The notes: a model not told the origin generated them from the sequence alone. Positions 26,462-36,511 are shown, counted from the first letter of the stretch. The stretch: DNA of 64,000 nt from Caulobacter sp. BP25 (GCF_002737755.1 NZ_PEGH01000017.1:186001-250000); one strand, 5' to 3'. Program-made: numbers and translations.

Positions 26462-27204
26462 TGCCCCGCTACCGCCTCCTCGTCGAGTATGACGGCCGCC
26501 CCTATGCGGGGTTCCAGGCCCAGGCGACCCTGCCCAGCGTGCAGGGGGCGATCGAGGCGGCGGTGAAGGCCTTCTGCGGGCAAGAGGTGCGCATCGCCGC
26601 CGCCGGCCGCACCGACACCGGCGTCCACGCCACCGGCCAGGTCGTCCATGTCGACCTCGAAAAGGACTGGCCGGCCCAGACGGTGTTCAACGCCCTCAAC
26701 GCCCACCTGACCCGCGAGGCGGTCTCGATCCTCTCGGCCGAGGTGGCGGAAGGAGACTGGCACGCGCGGTTCTCGGCCAATGAGCGGCGCTACCTGTACC
26801 GGATCCTGAACCGCCGCGCCCCGCCGGCGCTGGACAAGGGCCGCGTCTGGCACATGAAGAAGGACCTCGACCACGAGGCCATGCACGCCGCCGCCCAGCA
26901 TCTGGTCGGCCTGCACGACTTCACGACCTTCCGTGACATGCACTGCCAGTCCAAGAGCCCGGTGAAGACTCTGGACGTCGCCCGCGTGCGCCGGGTCGGC
27001 GAGGAAATCCATCTCGATTTCGAGGCGCGCTCGTTCCTGCATCGCCAGGTGCGCTCGATGACCGGCACCCTGGTCGAGGTCGGCGCGGGGCGTTGGACGG
27101 TGGACGACGTCAAGGCGGCGCTGGAGGCGCGGGATCGGCGCGAGTGCGGGCCCGTGGCGCCGGCGGATGGGCTTTATCTGGTGGGCGTGGGGTATGGGGA
27201 CTAG
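26461..27204 (+). CDS. truA: tRNA pseudouridine(38-40) synthase
   Basis: TruA isomerises uridines 38-40 in the tRNA anticodon stem-loop. It is 247 residues long. The catalytic aspartate is Asp52 in [13 protein letters not shown]. Other family stretches are [12 protein letters not shown] near the start, [16 protein letters not shown], and [20 protein letters not shown]. It is directly coupled to fmt. A composite hairpin repeat follows. Confidence 0.97.
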   Translation: MPRYRLLVEYDGRPYAGFQAQATLPSVQGAIEAAVKAFCGQEVRIAAAGRTDTGVHATGQVVHVDLEKDWPAQTVFNALNAHLTREAVSILSAEVAEGDWHARFSANERRYLYRILNRRAPPALDKGRVWHMKKDLDHEAMHAAAQHLVGLHDFTTFRDMHCQSKSPVKTLDVARVRRVGEEIHLDFEARSFLHRQVRSMTGTLVEVGAGRWTVDDVKAALEARDRRECGPVAPADGLYLVGVGYGD

Positions 27205-27206
27205 CG

Positions 27207-27325
27207 CCGCAGGCCCCCACCTGACCGCTTCGCGGTCGTCCGCCCCCAGAGGGGGGCGGAAGGTGATCCGGCTCCTTCTTCCCCCTCTGGGGGAGGAGCG
27301 CCGAAGGCGCGGAGGGGGCGAGTGA
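27207..27325. repeat. Composite intergenic hairpin repeat (inverted A2 then A1), copy 2
   Basis: Inverted A2 (GCCCCCACCTGACCGC, TTCGCGGTC, CCGCCCCC-AGAG-GGGGGCGG) comes first. A1 follows (CTTCTTCCCCCTCTGGGGG, GGAGCGCCGAAGGCGC, GGAGGGGGCGAGT). It lies between convergent truA and glsA. Confidence 0.8.
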
Positions 27326-27331
27326 CCTGCC

Positions 27332-28252
27332 CTACAGCACCGAGCAATTCGTGATCTGGCTGAAGGCCTCCAGCGCCGCCGCGCCGACCACGCTGGTGCC
27401 GAAGCGATCCAGCTCCGGCGACCAGACCGCCACCGTCGCCTTGCCGGGGACCACCGCCACGATCCCGCCACCAACCCCGCTCTTGGCCGGCAGGCCCACG
27501 CGATAGGCGAAGCTGCCGACGCTGTCATAGATGCCGCAGGTCAGCAGCAGGGCGTTCAGCCGGCGGGTCAGGCGGTCGGGAAAGATCGTCTCCTGCGCCA
27601 CCGGCGAGAAGCCGCCCGCCGCCAGGGGCAGGAAGGCCCGCGCCAGCTGGCGGCAGCTCATGGTTAGGGCGCACTGGCGACTGTAGGCGGCGACCACCGC
27701 CTCCGGCTCGTGCTCGATCGTGCCCTGGCCGCGCATCAGGCTGGCGATGGCGCGGTTCTGCCAGGCGTGGGCCAGTTCCGAGGCGGCGACGGCCGGGTCG
27801 ATCTCCAATCGCTCGTCGCACAGGAAGCCGGCGAAGTCGCGGACCAGGGCGGCCGGGTCGCGGGTGACGTTCATCAGCACGTCCGTCACCGCCAGGGCGC
27901 CGGCATTGATGAACGGGTTGCGCGGCACGCCCCGCTCGGCCTCCAGCAGGGAGAGGTGGTTGAACGGCGTGCCCGACGGCTCCTTGCCGACGCGGGTCCA
28001 GATCTCGTCGCCGATCCGGTTGAGCGCGAGGCCCAAGGCCAGGACCTTGGTGATGCTCTGCAGCGAAAAGGCCTCGTCGGCGTCGCCGACCACGTGCTCG
28101 CCGCCGTCGAGCGTGCGCACGGCCATGCCGAACTTGGTCCCCGGCACGCTGGCCAGTTGCGGGATGTAGTCGGCGGGTCTGCCCTTGCCGAAGTGCGGCT
28201 TCACCAGCACGGCCACCTCGGCCAGGACGTCGGGGATCGAGAGCGCCTTCAT
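27332..28252 (-). CDS. glsA: Glutaminase
   Basis: Deaminates glutamine to glutamate. The 306-residue protein is a serine-dependent beta-lactamase-fold glutaminase with the S-x-x-K catalytic motif SITK at 66-69. It also shows VPRNPFINAGALAV, the tyrosine-containing Y-S-x-Q region and GVGGGIVAVVPGKATVAVWSP near the end. ATG 28252 gives the normal family length (E. coli YneH is 308). A longer upstream reading would overlap dapE and is not credible. It sits 17 bp after dapE on the same strand. Confidence 0.95.
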   Translation of the reverse strand: MKALSIPDVLAEVAVLVKPHFGKGRPADYIPQLASVPGTKFGMAVRTLDGGEHVVGDADEAFSLQSITKVLALGLALNRIGDEIWTRVGKEPSGTPFNHLSLLEAERGVPRNPFINAGALAVTDVLMNVTRDPAALVRDFAGFLCDERLEIDPAVAASELAHAWQNRAIASLMRGQGTIEHEPEAVVAAYSRQCALTMSCRQLARAFLPLAAGGFSPVAQETIFPDRLTRRLNALLLTCGIYDSVGSFAYRVGLPAKSGVGGGIVAVVPGKATVAVWSPELDRFGTSVVGAAALEAFSQITNCSVL

Positions 28253-28269
28253 TCTCGTCCCCGTCCAGG

Positions 28270-29430
28270 TCAGGCGAACGCCGCGAAGTAGCGGCCGATC
28301 AGGGCCTCGTAGGCGCCGGCCAGCTGGCGGACCTCCTCGACCGGGACCCGCTCGTCGACCTGGTGCATGGTCGAGCCGACCAGGCCGAACTCGACGACCG
28401 GGCACAGGGCGCGGATGAAACGAGCGTCGCTGGTGCCGCCGGTGGTGGACAGCTCCGGCGCGCGGCCGGTCGCGTCGGTCACGGCGGCCACGATCACGTC
28501 GGTGAAATCGCCCGGCTCGGTCAAGAACGCTTCGCCGCTGATCTTGCACAGGGCGCTGGCGGTCCCGTCGAAACCTTCCGCAGCCTTGGCGCACTCGGCC
28601 TCGATCCAGGCGGCCAGGTCCTTGCCCTTGTGGGCCGGGTTGAAGCGGATGTTCACCCGCGCCTTGGCGGCGGCGGGGATGACGTTAGTGGCGGTGTTGC
28701 CGACGTCGATCGTGGTCACTTCCAGGTTCGACGGCTGGAAGCCGGTATAGCCCTCGTCGAGCACCCGCGCCTTCAGGGACGACAGGATATCGACAAGCAC
28801 CGGGATCGGGTTGGCCGCCCGGTGCGGATAGGCCACGTGGCCCTGGCGGCCCTCGACCGTGATCCAGGCGTTGATGCTGCCGCGCCGGCCGATCTTGACC
28901 ATGTCGCCCAGCAGATTGGCCGAAGTCGGCTCGCCGACGATGCAATGGTCGATGATCTCGCCCTCGGCGGCCAGGGCCTCGACGACCTTGACGGTGCCGT
29001 CCTCGGCCACGCCCTCCTCGTCGCCGGTGATCAGGAAGCTGATCGAGCCGGGATGGTCGGGAACCTTAGCGACGGCGGCGACGAAGGCGGCGATCGCGGA
29101 CTTCATGTCGACCGCGCCGCGGCCGTACAGCACCCCGTCCTTGATCTCGGCTTCGAACGGCCCGGCGGTCCACGCCGCGTCATCGCCCACGGGCACCACG
29201 TCGGTATGGCCGGCGAAGCACAGGTTCGGTCGCGCCGTCCCGCGCCGGGCGTACAGGTTCTCGATCTCGCCGAACTTCATCCGGCGGCAGGCGAAGCCCA
29301 GGGCCTCTAGCTGGCGCTGCAGCGTGTCCATCGCGCCCGCGTCGGCCGGGGTCACCGACGGACGTCGGATCAGGGCCTGGGCGAGCTCGACGGGATCAAT
29401 GCTGACGGAAACGGGCGCGGGGCTGTTCAT
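28270..29430 (-). CDS. dapE: Succinyl-diaminopimelate desuccinylase
   Basis: A dinuclear zinc M20-family hydrolase of 386 residues, releasing succinate from N-succinyl-LL-diaminopimelate in lysine and peptidoglycan synthesis. Metal and catalytic motifs are [23 protein letters not shown] and [14 protein letters not shown]. The dimerisation lid contains [23 protein letters not shown], and the tail has [11 protein letters not shown] chose ATG 29430 (MNSPAPVS) over the frame extension to 29475 because the upstream part has no family match. Confidence 0.96.
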   Translation of the reverse strand: MNSPAPVSVSIDPVELAQALIRRPSVTPADAGAMDTLQRQLEALGFACRRMKFGEIENLYARRGTARPNLCFAGHTDVVPVGDDAAWTAGPFEAEIKDGVLYGRGAVDMKSAIAAFVAAVAKVPDHPGSISFLITGDEEGVAEDGTVKVVEALAAEGEIIDHCIVGEPTSANLLGDMVKIGRRGSINAWITVEGRQGHVAYPHRAANPIPVLVDILSSLKARVLDEGYTGFQPSNLEVTTIDVGNTATNVIPAAAKARVNIRFNPAHKGKDLAAWIEAECAKAAEGFDGTASALCKISGEAFLTEPGDFTDVIVAAVTDATGRAPELSTTGGTSDARFIRALCPVVEFGLVGSTMHQVDERVPVEEVRQLAGAYEALIGRYFAAFA

Positions 29431-29495
29431 AATCTTGCCTTTAGGCTTCCCTTCCGTCCGACGCAAACCCGGCAAAGCTCTTCCACGGACCGCCC

Positions 29496-29975
29496 ATGCC
29501 CAAGATCAATCTCGCCTCGGCTCCCACGCGCGTCGGCACGGGCTATCCGCCGCCGTTCAACGCGCCTTGCGTGGGCCGTCATCGCACCAAGCTGGGCGAC
29601 GCGGTCGGCCTCACCCAGTTCGGCGTCAACCTGCTGCGCCTGCCGCCGGGCCAATGGTCCAGCCAGCGCCACTGGCACACGGCCGAGGACGAGTTCACCT
29701 GGGTCGTCGAGGGCGAGGTGGTGCTGGTCGACAATGACGGCGAGACGGTGCTCAAGGCCGGCGACTGCGCGGGCTTCAAGGCCGGGGTGGCGAACGGGCA
29801 CTGCTTTCAGAACCGTTCGGATCGCGACGTGCTGCTGCTGGAGGTGGGGTCGCGGCGGCCCGGTGAGGACGGATGTGACTATCCGGATATCGACCTGGTG
29901 CTGCGGGAGGGGGAGAGCGGCTACCGCCATCGGGATGGGACGCCGTATGAGACGGAGACAGGTCGGACGCGATAA
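29496..29975 (+). CDS. Cupin-domain protein
   Basis: A 159-residue single cupin. The first motif reads [22 protein letters not shown] (metal-binding His, His, Glu), and the second is [21 protein letters not shown] with a His. Proteins of this group (often annotated cupin, sugar-binding or dioxygenase-like) are widespread in alphaproteobacteria with no assigned function. It is divergent from dapE and convergent with the BNR protein gene. Confidence 0.85.
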   Translation: MPKINLASAPTRVGTGYPPPFNAPCVGRHRTKLGDAVGLTQFGVNLLRLPPGQWSSQRHWHTAEDEFTWVVEGEVVLVDNDGETVLKAGDCAGFKAGVANGHCFQNRSDRDVLLLEVGSRRPGEDGCDYPDIDLVLREGESGYRHRDGTPYETETGRTR

Positions 29976-29987
29976 CGGCTCTGAGCG

Positions 29988-31166
29988 TCAGCGCGACTTG
30001 AGCGCCTCAATGGGAACGCGCGTCACCTGCACGTCCTCCTTGTTGGCGGCGTAGCCGACATAGAGCCAGCCATTCCAGACCACGCTCTTGGGATAGTGAT
30101 AGCCGGGCCGCTTGTACTGACCCTCAAAGCGCAGCGGCTGCAGGTCGGCCTGGCCGCGCAGCTTCCAGCTGCGATCGAAGAGTCGGCCGTCGCGACTGAC
30201 CGTCACGGCCAGGGGGATCCGGGGCCGGGCGCTGTTGGGGGCGTTGACCAGATAGGCCGAACCGTCCGGCAGGTTGCCGGCGCTCTGCTTGGCGCGCGCG
30301 TCAGGCATGTCGGTCAAAACGGGCGTGTTCCAGGTCGCGCCCCGATCGCAGCTTGCCGACGCCAACTGGCGGAAGCTCAGCTCCTCGTCGCGGAACACCA
30401 TGACCACGCAGCCGTCAGCGCGGCGGAACAGGCTGGGCTCGATCTCGCGGCTGAGGCGGCGTTCGTGCGGGGCGGCGGCGGTCGAGACGTCGCGCGGCAG
30501 GTTGGTCATCCGCCCTTGCGTCCAGCCCGTGACGCCCAGGGGATCATCAGTGTGGAAGGGCTGGGCGATCATGCCCGGCCGCAGATGAAAGGCCGTGAAT
30601 ACCCGCCCGTCGATCAGGTGGGGATCCTGCTCGATCACGCCCTCGATCGGCTGGCCGTCAACGCCCAGCACCCGACGCGGAGAGCTCCAGGTTAGCCCGT
30701 CCCGACTGGTTCGATACTCGGTGTAGCCGCCGGCGCCCGATTGGAAGCCCTCGGGCCAGACATTGGCGTAGGCGACCAGCGTCCGGCCGTCCGTCCACCA
30801 GCCGCCGCTCGAGCGCATCAGGCCGTTTGTGCCAGCGGACGCGAGTGTCTTGGGCTGGCTCCAGGCGCGACCGTCGTCGCTGACACTGTACGCGACCCAG
30901 GTGTCGGTCGAGTCCTCGTCGCGTGCCGAACTCTGCCATTGGGCATAGAGCTTTCCATTGAACGGGATCAGCACCACGCCGTTGCTGAATTTCTCGGTCT
31001 CGGGACCGGGGGCAAAGATCGTAAAGGTTTCGGAGCCGGGCGCGGCTTCCAGCCCAAGGTCCGCCTCCCCCGCCTGGAACAGGCCCGACTTGATCGCATA
31101 GGGCGCGGACGCCGGTGCGGCGCCCATGAAGGTGATCGCCAGGCTGGCCGCCAGGATCTTGAACAT
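29988..31166 (-). CDS. Secreted BNR/sialidase-like beta-propeller protein
   Basis: A 392-residue exported protein with signal peptide MFKILAASLAITFMGAAPASA. Repeated Asp-box-like motifs (SVSDDGRAWSQPK, SRDGLTWSSPR, SCDRGATWNTP, VSRDGRLFDRSW) indicate a six-bladed sialidase/neuraminidase-type propeller. The arginine triad and catalytic Tyr of true sialidases cannot be confirmed, so it may be an exo-glycosidase of another specificity. Confidence 0.75.
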   Translation of the reverse strand: MFKILAASLAITFMGAAPASAPYAIKSGLFQAGEADLGLEAAPGSETFTIFAPGPETEKFSNGVVLIPFNGKLYAQWQSSARDEDSTDTWVAYSVSDDGRAWSQPKTLASAGTNGLMRSSGGWWTDGRTLVAYANVWPEGFQSGAGGYTEYRTSRDGLTWSSPRRVLGVDGQPIEGVIEQDPHLIDGRVFTAFHLRPGMIAQPFHTDDPLGVTGWTQGRMTNLPRDVSTAAAPHERRLSREIEPSLFRRADGCVVMVFRDEELSFRQLASASCDRGATWNTPVLTDMPDARAKQSAGNLPDGSAYLVNAPNSARPRIPLAVTVSRDGRLFDRSWKLRGQADLQPLRFEGQYKRPGYHYPKSVVWNGWLYVGYAANKEDVQVTRVPIEALKSR

Positions 31167-31203
31167 GAGCGCGGCCTCCCGAACGATCAGCCGCTGACCA
31201 GCC

Positions 31204-31725
31204 TTAAGCCGCCCGGCGCGCCTTCTTGACCTTGGCGATGGCGCGGTCGCGGCGCAGGCGCGAGAGGTGGTCGATGAACAGGACGCCTTCCAGGTGGTCC
31301 ATCTCGTGCTGGATGCAGACGGCGAACAGGCCCTCGGCCTCCTCGACGACCGTCTCGCCCTGGTAGTTCAAGTAGCGCAGGGTGACCTTGGCCGGACGCT
31401 CGACCTCGTCGAAATACTCCGGCACCGACAGGCAGCCTTCCTCGTAGACGAAGGCTTCTTCCGAGCTCGACAGGATCTCGGGGTTCACAAAGTAGCGCGG
31501 GGCCGGCTCCTCGCCCTCGCGGGCCAGGTCCATGGTGATGACTCGCACCGGCTCGCCGATCTGCACGGCGGCCAGGCCGATGCCAGGCGCGTCGTACATG
31601 GTCTCCAGCATGTCATCCATCAGGGCGCGCAGTTCGTCGGTGACGACCTCCACCGGGGTAGAAATCTTCTTCAGGACCGCCAGGTCGGCGGCGTTATCGA
31701 CGGTGAGGATGCGACGGATAGCCAT
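31204..31725 (-). CDS. def: Peptide deformylase
   Basis: Removes the N-formyl group from nascent proteins using Fe2+/Zn2+. The 173-residue enzyme has all three active-site motifs: GIGLAAVQ (48-55), EEGCLS (95-100, Cys98 ligand) and QHEMDH (139-144, His140 and His144 ligands with Glu141). It lies 8 bp after rmuC on the same strand. Confidence 0.97.
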   Translation of the reverse strand: MAIRRILTVDNAADLAVLKKISTPVEVVTDELRALMDDMLETMYDAPGIGLAAVQIGEPVRVITMDLAREGEEPAPRYFVNPEILSSSEEAFVYEEGCLSVPEYFDEVERPAKVTLRYLNYQGETVVEEAEGLFAVCIQHEMDHLEGVLFIDHLSRLRRDRAIAKVKKARRAA

Positions 31726-31733
31726 GATGTTCG

Positions 31734-33032
31734 TCAGGTAGGCGCGTCATTTCCGAGGGTCAAGGTGGGAGATTGCCCCACGGCCGGCTCGGCGCTCAAC
31801 TTCGTGAGAGGACGCACGCCCTGCTCCACTATCGCGGGCTCGTCGATCTTCTTGCCCTCGTGGTCGACGGAGAGGTCCTCGAACCGGCGCGCCTGGGTCA
31901 GGACCTGGCTCTCCAGAGAGCCGACGAACTGGTTGTACTTGCCCACCGCGCTCTCCAGCGCCTTGCCCATGGCGCCGGCGTGGGCGCCCATGACCGACAC
32001 GCGCTTGTAGAGCTCGCGGCCGACCTCGACGATGCGGGCTGCGTTCTTGGCCTGGTCTTCGGCCCGCCAGCCATAGGCGACGGCCTTGCAGAGGGCGAAC
32101 AGGGTCGTGGGCGTGACCAGCACCACGCGGCGGTCCATGGCCTCGGCCATCAGCTCGGGCAGGCGGTCCAGAGCGGCCGCCAGGAAACCGTCGCCCGGCA
32201 CGAACATGGCCACGAAGTCGGGCGAGCCCTCGGCGTTGAACTGGTCCCAATAGGCCTTGGACGACAGGCCCTGCATGTGGGCGCGGACGCTGGCGGCGTG
32301 GCGAGCCATGGCCGCCTCGCGCAGCGCCTCGTCGGTGGCGTCCTGCGCCTCGAGGAAGGCGTTCAGCGAGCACTTGGCGTCGATCACGAACACGCCGCCG
32401 CCCGGCAAGGTGACCTTGACGTCGGGACGGCGGCGGCCCTCGTCGCTGTCGACGCTGAACTGCTCCTGGAAATCGAAGCGGCTGTTGAGGCCGGCGGCCT
32501 CAAGCACGTTACGGAGCGTCTGCTCGCCCCAGCGGCCCTGGACGCCGGCGCCGCGCCGCAGGGCGGCCGACAGCTTGCGAGCCTCGGCCTGGGTGGCGGT
32601 CGAAGCCTCCAGCAGGGCCGCGATCTGGGCCTTGAGGCCGCCGGTCTCCTCGGCGCGGACCTTCTCGACGGCGTTCACCTGGGCCTCGAACTTGGCCAGG
32701 GTTTCGGCGACCGGCTTCAGCTGGGCCTCCAGCCGGGCCTCGGCCAGGCGCTCGCGGCTCTTGGCGTTCTCGTCGGCGCGCTTGATCAACTGCTCGGCGA
32801 TCGCGTTGGCGCTCTGGGCCGCCTGGGCCTTGATCAGCTCGATCTGGGTGGCGCTCTGGTCCTCAAGCAGGCGGTGGCGCTCCTCGGCCTGGGCCAGGCG
32901 CTCGTTCAGCAGCCAGGCTTCCGCCTCGGCCTTGGCGGCGCGGCGTTGAGCGCTCACGGCCCACAGCCCCAGCGCCACGGCGGCCAGGGCGAAGACAAGG
33001 GCCAGGATCAAAAACGGATCGGAGAAGTTCAT
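31734..33032 (-). CDS. rmuC: DNA recombination protein RmuC
   Basis: A 432-residue protein with an N-terminal membrane anchor ([18 protein letters not shown]), a long coiled coil (about 28-170, [23 protein letters not shown]) and the RmuC nuclease-like core (about 180-390). The core contains [28 protein letters not shown] and [14 protein letters not shown]. RmuC limits inversions at short inverted repeats in E. coli. It is transcribed with def. Confidence 0.95.
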   Translation of the reverse strand: MNFSDPFLILALVFALAAVALGLWAVSAQRRAAKAEAEAWLLNERLAQAEERHRLLEDQSATQIELIKAQAAQSANAIAEQLIKRADENAKSRERLAEARLEAQLKPVAETLAKFEAQVNAVEKVRAEETGGLKAQIAALLEASTATQAEARKLSAALRRGAGVQGRWGEQTLRNVLEAAGLNSRFDFQEQFSVDSDEGRRRPDVKVTLPGGGVFVIDAKCSLNAFLEAQDATDEALREAAMARHAASVRAHMQGLSSKAYWDQFNAEGSPDFVAMFVPGDGFLAAALDRLPELMAEAMDRRVVLVTPTTLFALCKAVAYGWRAEDQAKNAARIVEVGRELYKRVSVMGAHAGAMGKALESAVGKYNQFVGSLESQVLTQARRFEDLSVDHEGKKIDEPAIVEQGVRPLTKLSAEPAVGQSPTLTLGNDAPT

Positions 33033-33085
33033 GCTCCGTTCCTACCGGGAGTCGGCGGCGGCATAAAGGCCGCCGCCCCTAACGA

Positions 33086-33238
33086 TCACTCGTCGCCGTC
33101 GGCGATGTCGGCGATCAGGCCGTTGATCGGCTCCTCGTTGAAGCTGGTCACGTTGTGGCCCTTGTCGTGCACGCCGACCTTGGCGACGTGCGGGGCTTCG
33201 ATCTCGGCCTCGGGGGCCTTGTCCTCGGGCGTGCTCAT
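33086..33238 (-). CDS. Small acidic hypothetical protein (50 aa)
   Basis: A 50-codon frame from ATG 33238 to TGA 33086-33088. The start is preceded on the minus strand by GGATAG about 8 bases away. Third codon positions are almost all G or C, as in real genes here. The peptide begins MSTPEDKAPEAEIEA, contains a His-rich middle (KVGVHDKGHNVTSF) and ends acidic (IADIADGDE). It lies between recR and rmuC on the same strand. No known family recognised, and probably soluble and partly disordered. Confidence 0.6.
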   Translation of the reverse strand: MSTPEDKAPEAEIEAPHVAKVGVHDKGHNVTSFNEEPINGLIADIADGDE

Positions 33239-33347
33239 TTAATCTATCCCTCCACTGTCGCGTCGGCGGTCCCAACGCGATGGCAAGGAGCTTGGCGCGG
33301 GAAAGCGGGACTGTCAGCCGGATTTCCGACCCGTCGACTGGATTTCG

Positions 33348-33950
33348 TCAGGCCGGTCGCCGCGCGCGCAGGGCCTGGGCGATGGTGCCGTCGTCCAGCC
33401 AGTCGAGGTCGCCGCCCACGGGCACGCCGCGCGCCAGCATGGTCACCGGCACGTTCGTCTGGGCCAGGCGGTCGGCGATGTAATGCGCGGTCGTCTGGCC
33501 GTCGACCGTGGCCGGCAGAGCCAGGATCACCTCGGCCACCTCGCCGCCCCCGACCCGCGCGACCAGCTCGCCGATCCGCAGGGCCTCGGGCCCGACGCCG
33601 TCCAAGGCCGACAGCAGCCCGCCCAGCACATGGTAGCGGCCCTTGAACGAGCCGCCGCGCTCCATCGCCCAGACCGAGCCGACCTCCTCGACCACGCACA
33701 GCAGGCGGCTGTCGCGGGAACCGTCGGCGCAGACGGCGCAGGGGTCGGTGACGTCCAGCGAGCCGCAGGTAGAGCAGGTGCGAACCTTGGCCTGGGCCTC
33801 GGCCATGGCCAGGGCCAGCGGCGCGAGCAGGGTGTCGCGCTTCTTCAGCAGGGCCAGGGCCGCCCGCCGGCCCGAGCGCGGTCCCAGCCCCGGCAGCTTG
33901 GACAGCAGGGCGATCAGGCGCTCGATCTCGGGTCCGGCGGAGGCGGCCAT
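33348..33950 (-). CDS. recR: Recombination mediator protein RecR
   Basis: RecR works with RecO/RecF to load RecA at gaps. The 200-residue protein has an N-terminal helix-hairpin-helix ([18 protein letters not shown]), the four-cysteine zinc finger [16 protein letters not shown], and a Toprim domain ([17 protein letters not shown], then [13 protein letters not shown]). ATG 33950 has AAAGGA four bases upstream and gives the standard length. The order dnaX-ybaB-recR is classical. Confidence 0.96.
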   Translation of the reverse strand: MAASAGPEIERLIALLSKLPGLGPRSGRRAALALLKKRDTLLAPLALAMAEAQAKVRTCSTCGSLDVTDPCAVCADGSRDSRLLCVVEEVGSVWAMERGGSFKGRYHVLGGLLSALDGVGPEALRIGELVARVGGGEVAEVILALPATVDGQTTAHYIADRLAQTNVPVTMLARGVPVGGDLDWLDDGTIAQALRARRPA

Positions 33951-33999
33951 CAGGTCCTTTTCGGCTTCGCGCCGCACGGCGACGAAGCATTTATTCTAT

Positions 34000-34102
34000 C
34001 GTCATCCCGGCCGCAGCGAAGCGGAGAGCCGGGACCCAGGGGCAACCACACTGCGCCGGCCCCTGGGTCCCGGATAGCCTCTTCGAGGCTTCCGGGATGA
34101 CG
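34000..34102. repeat. Family B intergenic inverted repeat, copy 1
   Basis: The element starts CGTCATCCCGG and ends CCGGGATGACG, giving perfect 11-bp terminal inverted repeats. Internally it has GGGACCCAGGGGC matched by GCCCCTGGGTCCC. The whole 103 bp can fold into one long hairpin. It lies between ybaB and recR. Confidence 0.85.
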
Positions 34103-34123
34103 AGGGTGTTGAAGCGCGGGGCC

Positions 34124-34453
34124 CTAGAACTTCATCCCAGGCAGGCCGCCCATCAGGCCCGCCATCGGACCGGCGGCTTCCTGCATCAGCTGGGCCTGCT
34201 TGGCGTCGAGCTTCTTCTTGGCGTCGGCGTGGGCGGCGATGATCAGGTCGGCGATCACCTCGCCCTCGCCCGGCTGCACCAGGCTCTCGTCCATCAGCAC
34301 CCGCACCAGTTCGCCATTGCCCATCAGGGTGACGGTGACCATGCCGCCGCCCGAGGTGCCATCGACAGTGGTCTCGGCCAGGCGCATCTGGGCGTCCTGG
34401 AGCTTCTGTTGCATGGCCTGGGCCTGCTTCATCAGGCCGCCGAGGTCTTTCAT
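34124..34453 (-). CDS. ybaB: YbaB/EbfC-family nucleoid-associated protein
   Basis: A 109-residue DNA-binding protein beginning MKDLGGLMKQAQAMQQKLQ, the diagnostic N-terminal helix. The family core SGGGMVTVTLMGNGELVRVLMDESLV and a Met/Gly-rich tail (AGLMGGLPGMKF) follow. ATG 34453 has GGAGA about 8 bases upstream; the frame extends to 34468 but that start is less typical. It lies between dnaX and recR, flanked by two family B repeats. Confidence 0.95.
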   Translation of the reverse strand: MKDLGGLMKQAQAMQQKLQDAQMRLAETTVDGTSGGGMVTVTLMGNGELVRVLMDESLVQPGEGEVIADLIIAAHADAKKKLDAKQAQLMQEAAGPMAGLMGGLPGMKF

Positions 34454-34475
34454 GGTCTTGGTCTCCAAACCTACT

Positions 34476-34560
34476 TGTCATCCCGGCGAAAGCCGGGACC
34501 GCCGGATACGCCGGCGCTCGCCGTGGTCCCGGGTCTGCGCTGCGCTGGCCCGGGATGACA
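34476..34560. repeat. Family B intergenic inverted repeat, copy 2 (short form)
   Basis: TGTCATCCCGG at 34476 and CCGGGATGACA at 34560 form 11-bp terminal inverted repeats. The interior contains CGAAAGCCGGGACC and GGTCCCGGG. It lies between dnaX and ybaB, so an operon-internal RNA hairpin forms. Confidence 0.85.
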
Positions 34561-34570
34561 GCTTCCTTTG

Positions 34571-36412
34571 TCAGCCCTCTTCCTCGTCCGGCTCCAGCGG
34601 CGCGGCCTCAGGCGTGAGGACCTTGCGGATCTCGACGATCTCGGCGCCGGGGAAGGCCGACAGCACCGAGGCGACGAACGGATCCTTCTTGATCTGCTCC
34701 AGCGCCTCGCGCTCCTCGCGCTTCTGGCGCTCCATCAGGCTTTCGGCCCCGCCGCCGCCCTCGGCCGCCACCAGCCACGGCTGGCCGGTGTGCTCCTTCA
34801 GGAAGCGAACCAGGCGCCCCGCCAGATTTCCAGGCGCGCCGGGGGCGGCCTCGAAGGTGAGGGCGCCGGGCCGGAAGTTGATCGGGCGGACATACTGCTC
34901 GACGTCCAGGCGCAGGCCGATGTCGCGCTTGGCGGCGATCAGGGCCATCACGTCGTCGAACGAGGCCACCACCGGCATGGCCTGGGCGCCGGGCGCGGCC
35001 ATGGTCATCGGGGCGTGGGCCGAGGCCGCGCCGCCCGACGAACCGCCGCCGCCGACCGAGACGCCGCCGCCAGGACCGCCGCCGCCGATCGGGGCGCCGT
35101 CACGCAGGGCTTTCAGCGCCTCTTCCGGACCGGGCAGGTCGGCGGCGTAGCACAGGCGGATCAGGGCCATCTCGGCCGCGGCCATGGCGTCGGGGGCGCG
35201 GCGGACTTCCTCATGGGCCTTCAGCAGCATCTGCCAAAGCCGCGACAACGTGCCGGCCGAGGTGTGAGCCCCGATGGCGGCCAGGCGCGCGGCCTGCTCC
35301 TTGGGCATCGACAGGGCGTCAGGCCCCAGCGCCTTCGACACAGCCGAGGCGTGGCAGTGGTCCAGAACATCGAGCATCACCACGGCCGGATCGGCGCCGA
35401 AGCCCCACAGAGCCCGGAAACCTTCCAGCGCGTCCTTGGTCTTGCCGGCCATGACGTGCTCGTAGAGCGCGATGGTCTGGCCCCGATCGGCCAGGCCCAG
35501 CATGTCGCGCACCACCGTGGTGGTGACCGTCGCCCCACGCTCGGTCTGGACGATGGCTTGGTCGAGCAGCGAAAGACCGTCACGCACCGAGCCCTCGGCC
35601 GCGCGGGCGATCAGGGCCAGGGCGTCCATCTCGATCCGCGCGCCTTCCTTGGCCGAGATGCGGTCGAAGTGCTTGACCAGCACGTCCGGCTCGACCCGGC
35701 GCAGGTCGAAGCGCTGGCAGCGCGACAGGATCGTCACCGGGACCTTGCGGATCTCAGTGGTGGCGAAGATGAACTTGGCGTGCGGCGGCGGCTCTTCCAG
35801 CGTCTTCAGCAGGGCGTTGAACGCCGCCGTCGACAGCATGTGCACTTCGTCGATGATGTAGACCTTGTAGCGCGCCTCGACCGGGGCGTAGCGCACCCCG
35901 TCCAGCAGCTCGCGCATCTCGTCGACCTTGGTGCGGCTGGCGGCGTCCAGCTCCAGCACGTCCATGTGCCGGCCCTCGATGATCGAGCGGCAGTGGTAGC
36001 CCTCGGTGGTCAGGTCGACCGAGGGGCCCTTGACGGTGTCGGTCTCGTAGTTGAGCGCCCGGGCCAGGAGGCGGGCGGTCGTGGTCTTGCCGACCCCGCG
36101 AACGCCGGTGAGCATGAAGGCGTGGGCGATGCGGCCCGTGGAGAACGCGTTGGCCAGGGTGCGGACCATGGCCTCCTGGCCGATCAGGTCCTCGAAGGTG
36201 CGCGGGCGGTACTTGCGCGCCAGCACGGTGTAGGCGTCGCCGGTCTCGGCGGGCGGATCCTGGACGAGCGGACGCGCCTCTTCCGCCGCCGCGACCGGCG
36301 CGGCCGGAGGTCCGCCGAAGATGTCGGCGGTGTTCTCGTCGCGTTCAGCGGGCTCTTCGTCCCACGGCGGCGCGGAATCGGTCGAGAGATCGTCGTGATC
36401 GGCCATGGCCAT
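34571..36412 (-). CDS. dnaX: DNA polymerase III subunit gamma/tau
   Basis: The clamp-loader ATPase and replisome organiser, about 613 residues. It has Walker A LTGVRGVGKTTTAR, the DExx box YIIDEVHMLS, the SRC motif in ILSRCQRFDLRR, and tau domains III-V beyond residue ~390. The zinc module that holds four cysteines in E. coli keeps only one (EGYHCRSI). A glycine-rich tract (about 35035-35095) follows the collar domain; in C. crescentus ClpXP trims DnaX to shorter gamma-like forms with help of a glycine-rich stretch. No A-AAA-AAG frameshift site was seen. ATG 36412 or 36406 is the start; the longer frame to 36856 crosses the SRP RNA gene and is rejected. Confidence 0.95.
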   Translation of the reverse strand: MAMADHDDLSTDSAPPWDEEPAERDENTADIFGGPPAAPVAAAEEARPLVQDPPAETGDAYTVLARKYRPRTFEDLIGQEAMVRTLANAFSTGRIAHAFMLTGVRGVGKTTTARLLARALNYETDTVKGPSVDLTTEGYHCRSIIEGRHMDVLELDAASRTKVDEMRELLDGVRYAPVEARYKVYIIDEVHMLSTAAFNALLKTLEEPPPHAKFIFATTEIRKVPVTILSRCQRFDLRRVEPDVLVKHFDRISAKEGARIEMDALALIARAAEGSVRDGLSLLDQAIVQTERGATVTTTVVRDMLGLADRGQTIALYEHVMAGKTKDALEGFRALWGFGADPAVVMLDVLDHCHASAVSKALGPDALSMPKEQAARLAAIGAHTSAGTLSRLWQMLLKAHEEVRRAPDAMAAAEMALIRLCYAADLPGPEEALKALRDGAPIGGGGPGGGVSVGGGGSSGGAASAHAPMTMAAPGAQAMPVVASFDDVMALIAAKRDIGLRLDVEQYVRPINFRPGALTFEAAPGAPGNLAGRLVRFLKEHTGQPWLVAAEGGGGAESLMERQKREEREALEQIKKDPFVASVLSAFPGAEIVEIRKVLTPEAAPLEPDEEEG

Positions 36413-36511
36413 CAGTGTAGTGGGGCGAAGGGCGCAGCAAAAGCCTCGCGCCTGCCAGGACGCACATCTGCTGACAGATTTGTCTTGGATTATAGGGGAT
36501 TTTGGGAAGGT

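Noticed and set aside
28253..28594. Extension of the glutaminase frame to 28594.
   Set aside because: The added sequence overlaps dapE out of frame and is Arg/Pro-rich shadow. ATG 28252 gives the standard glutaminase length.
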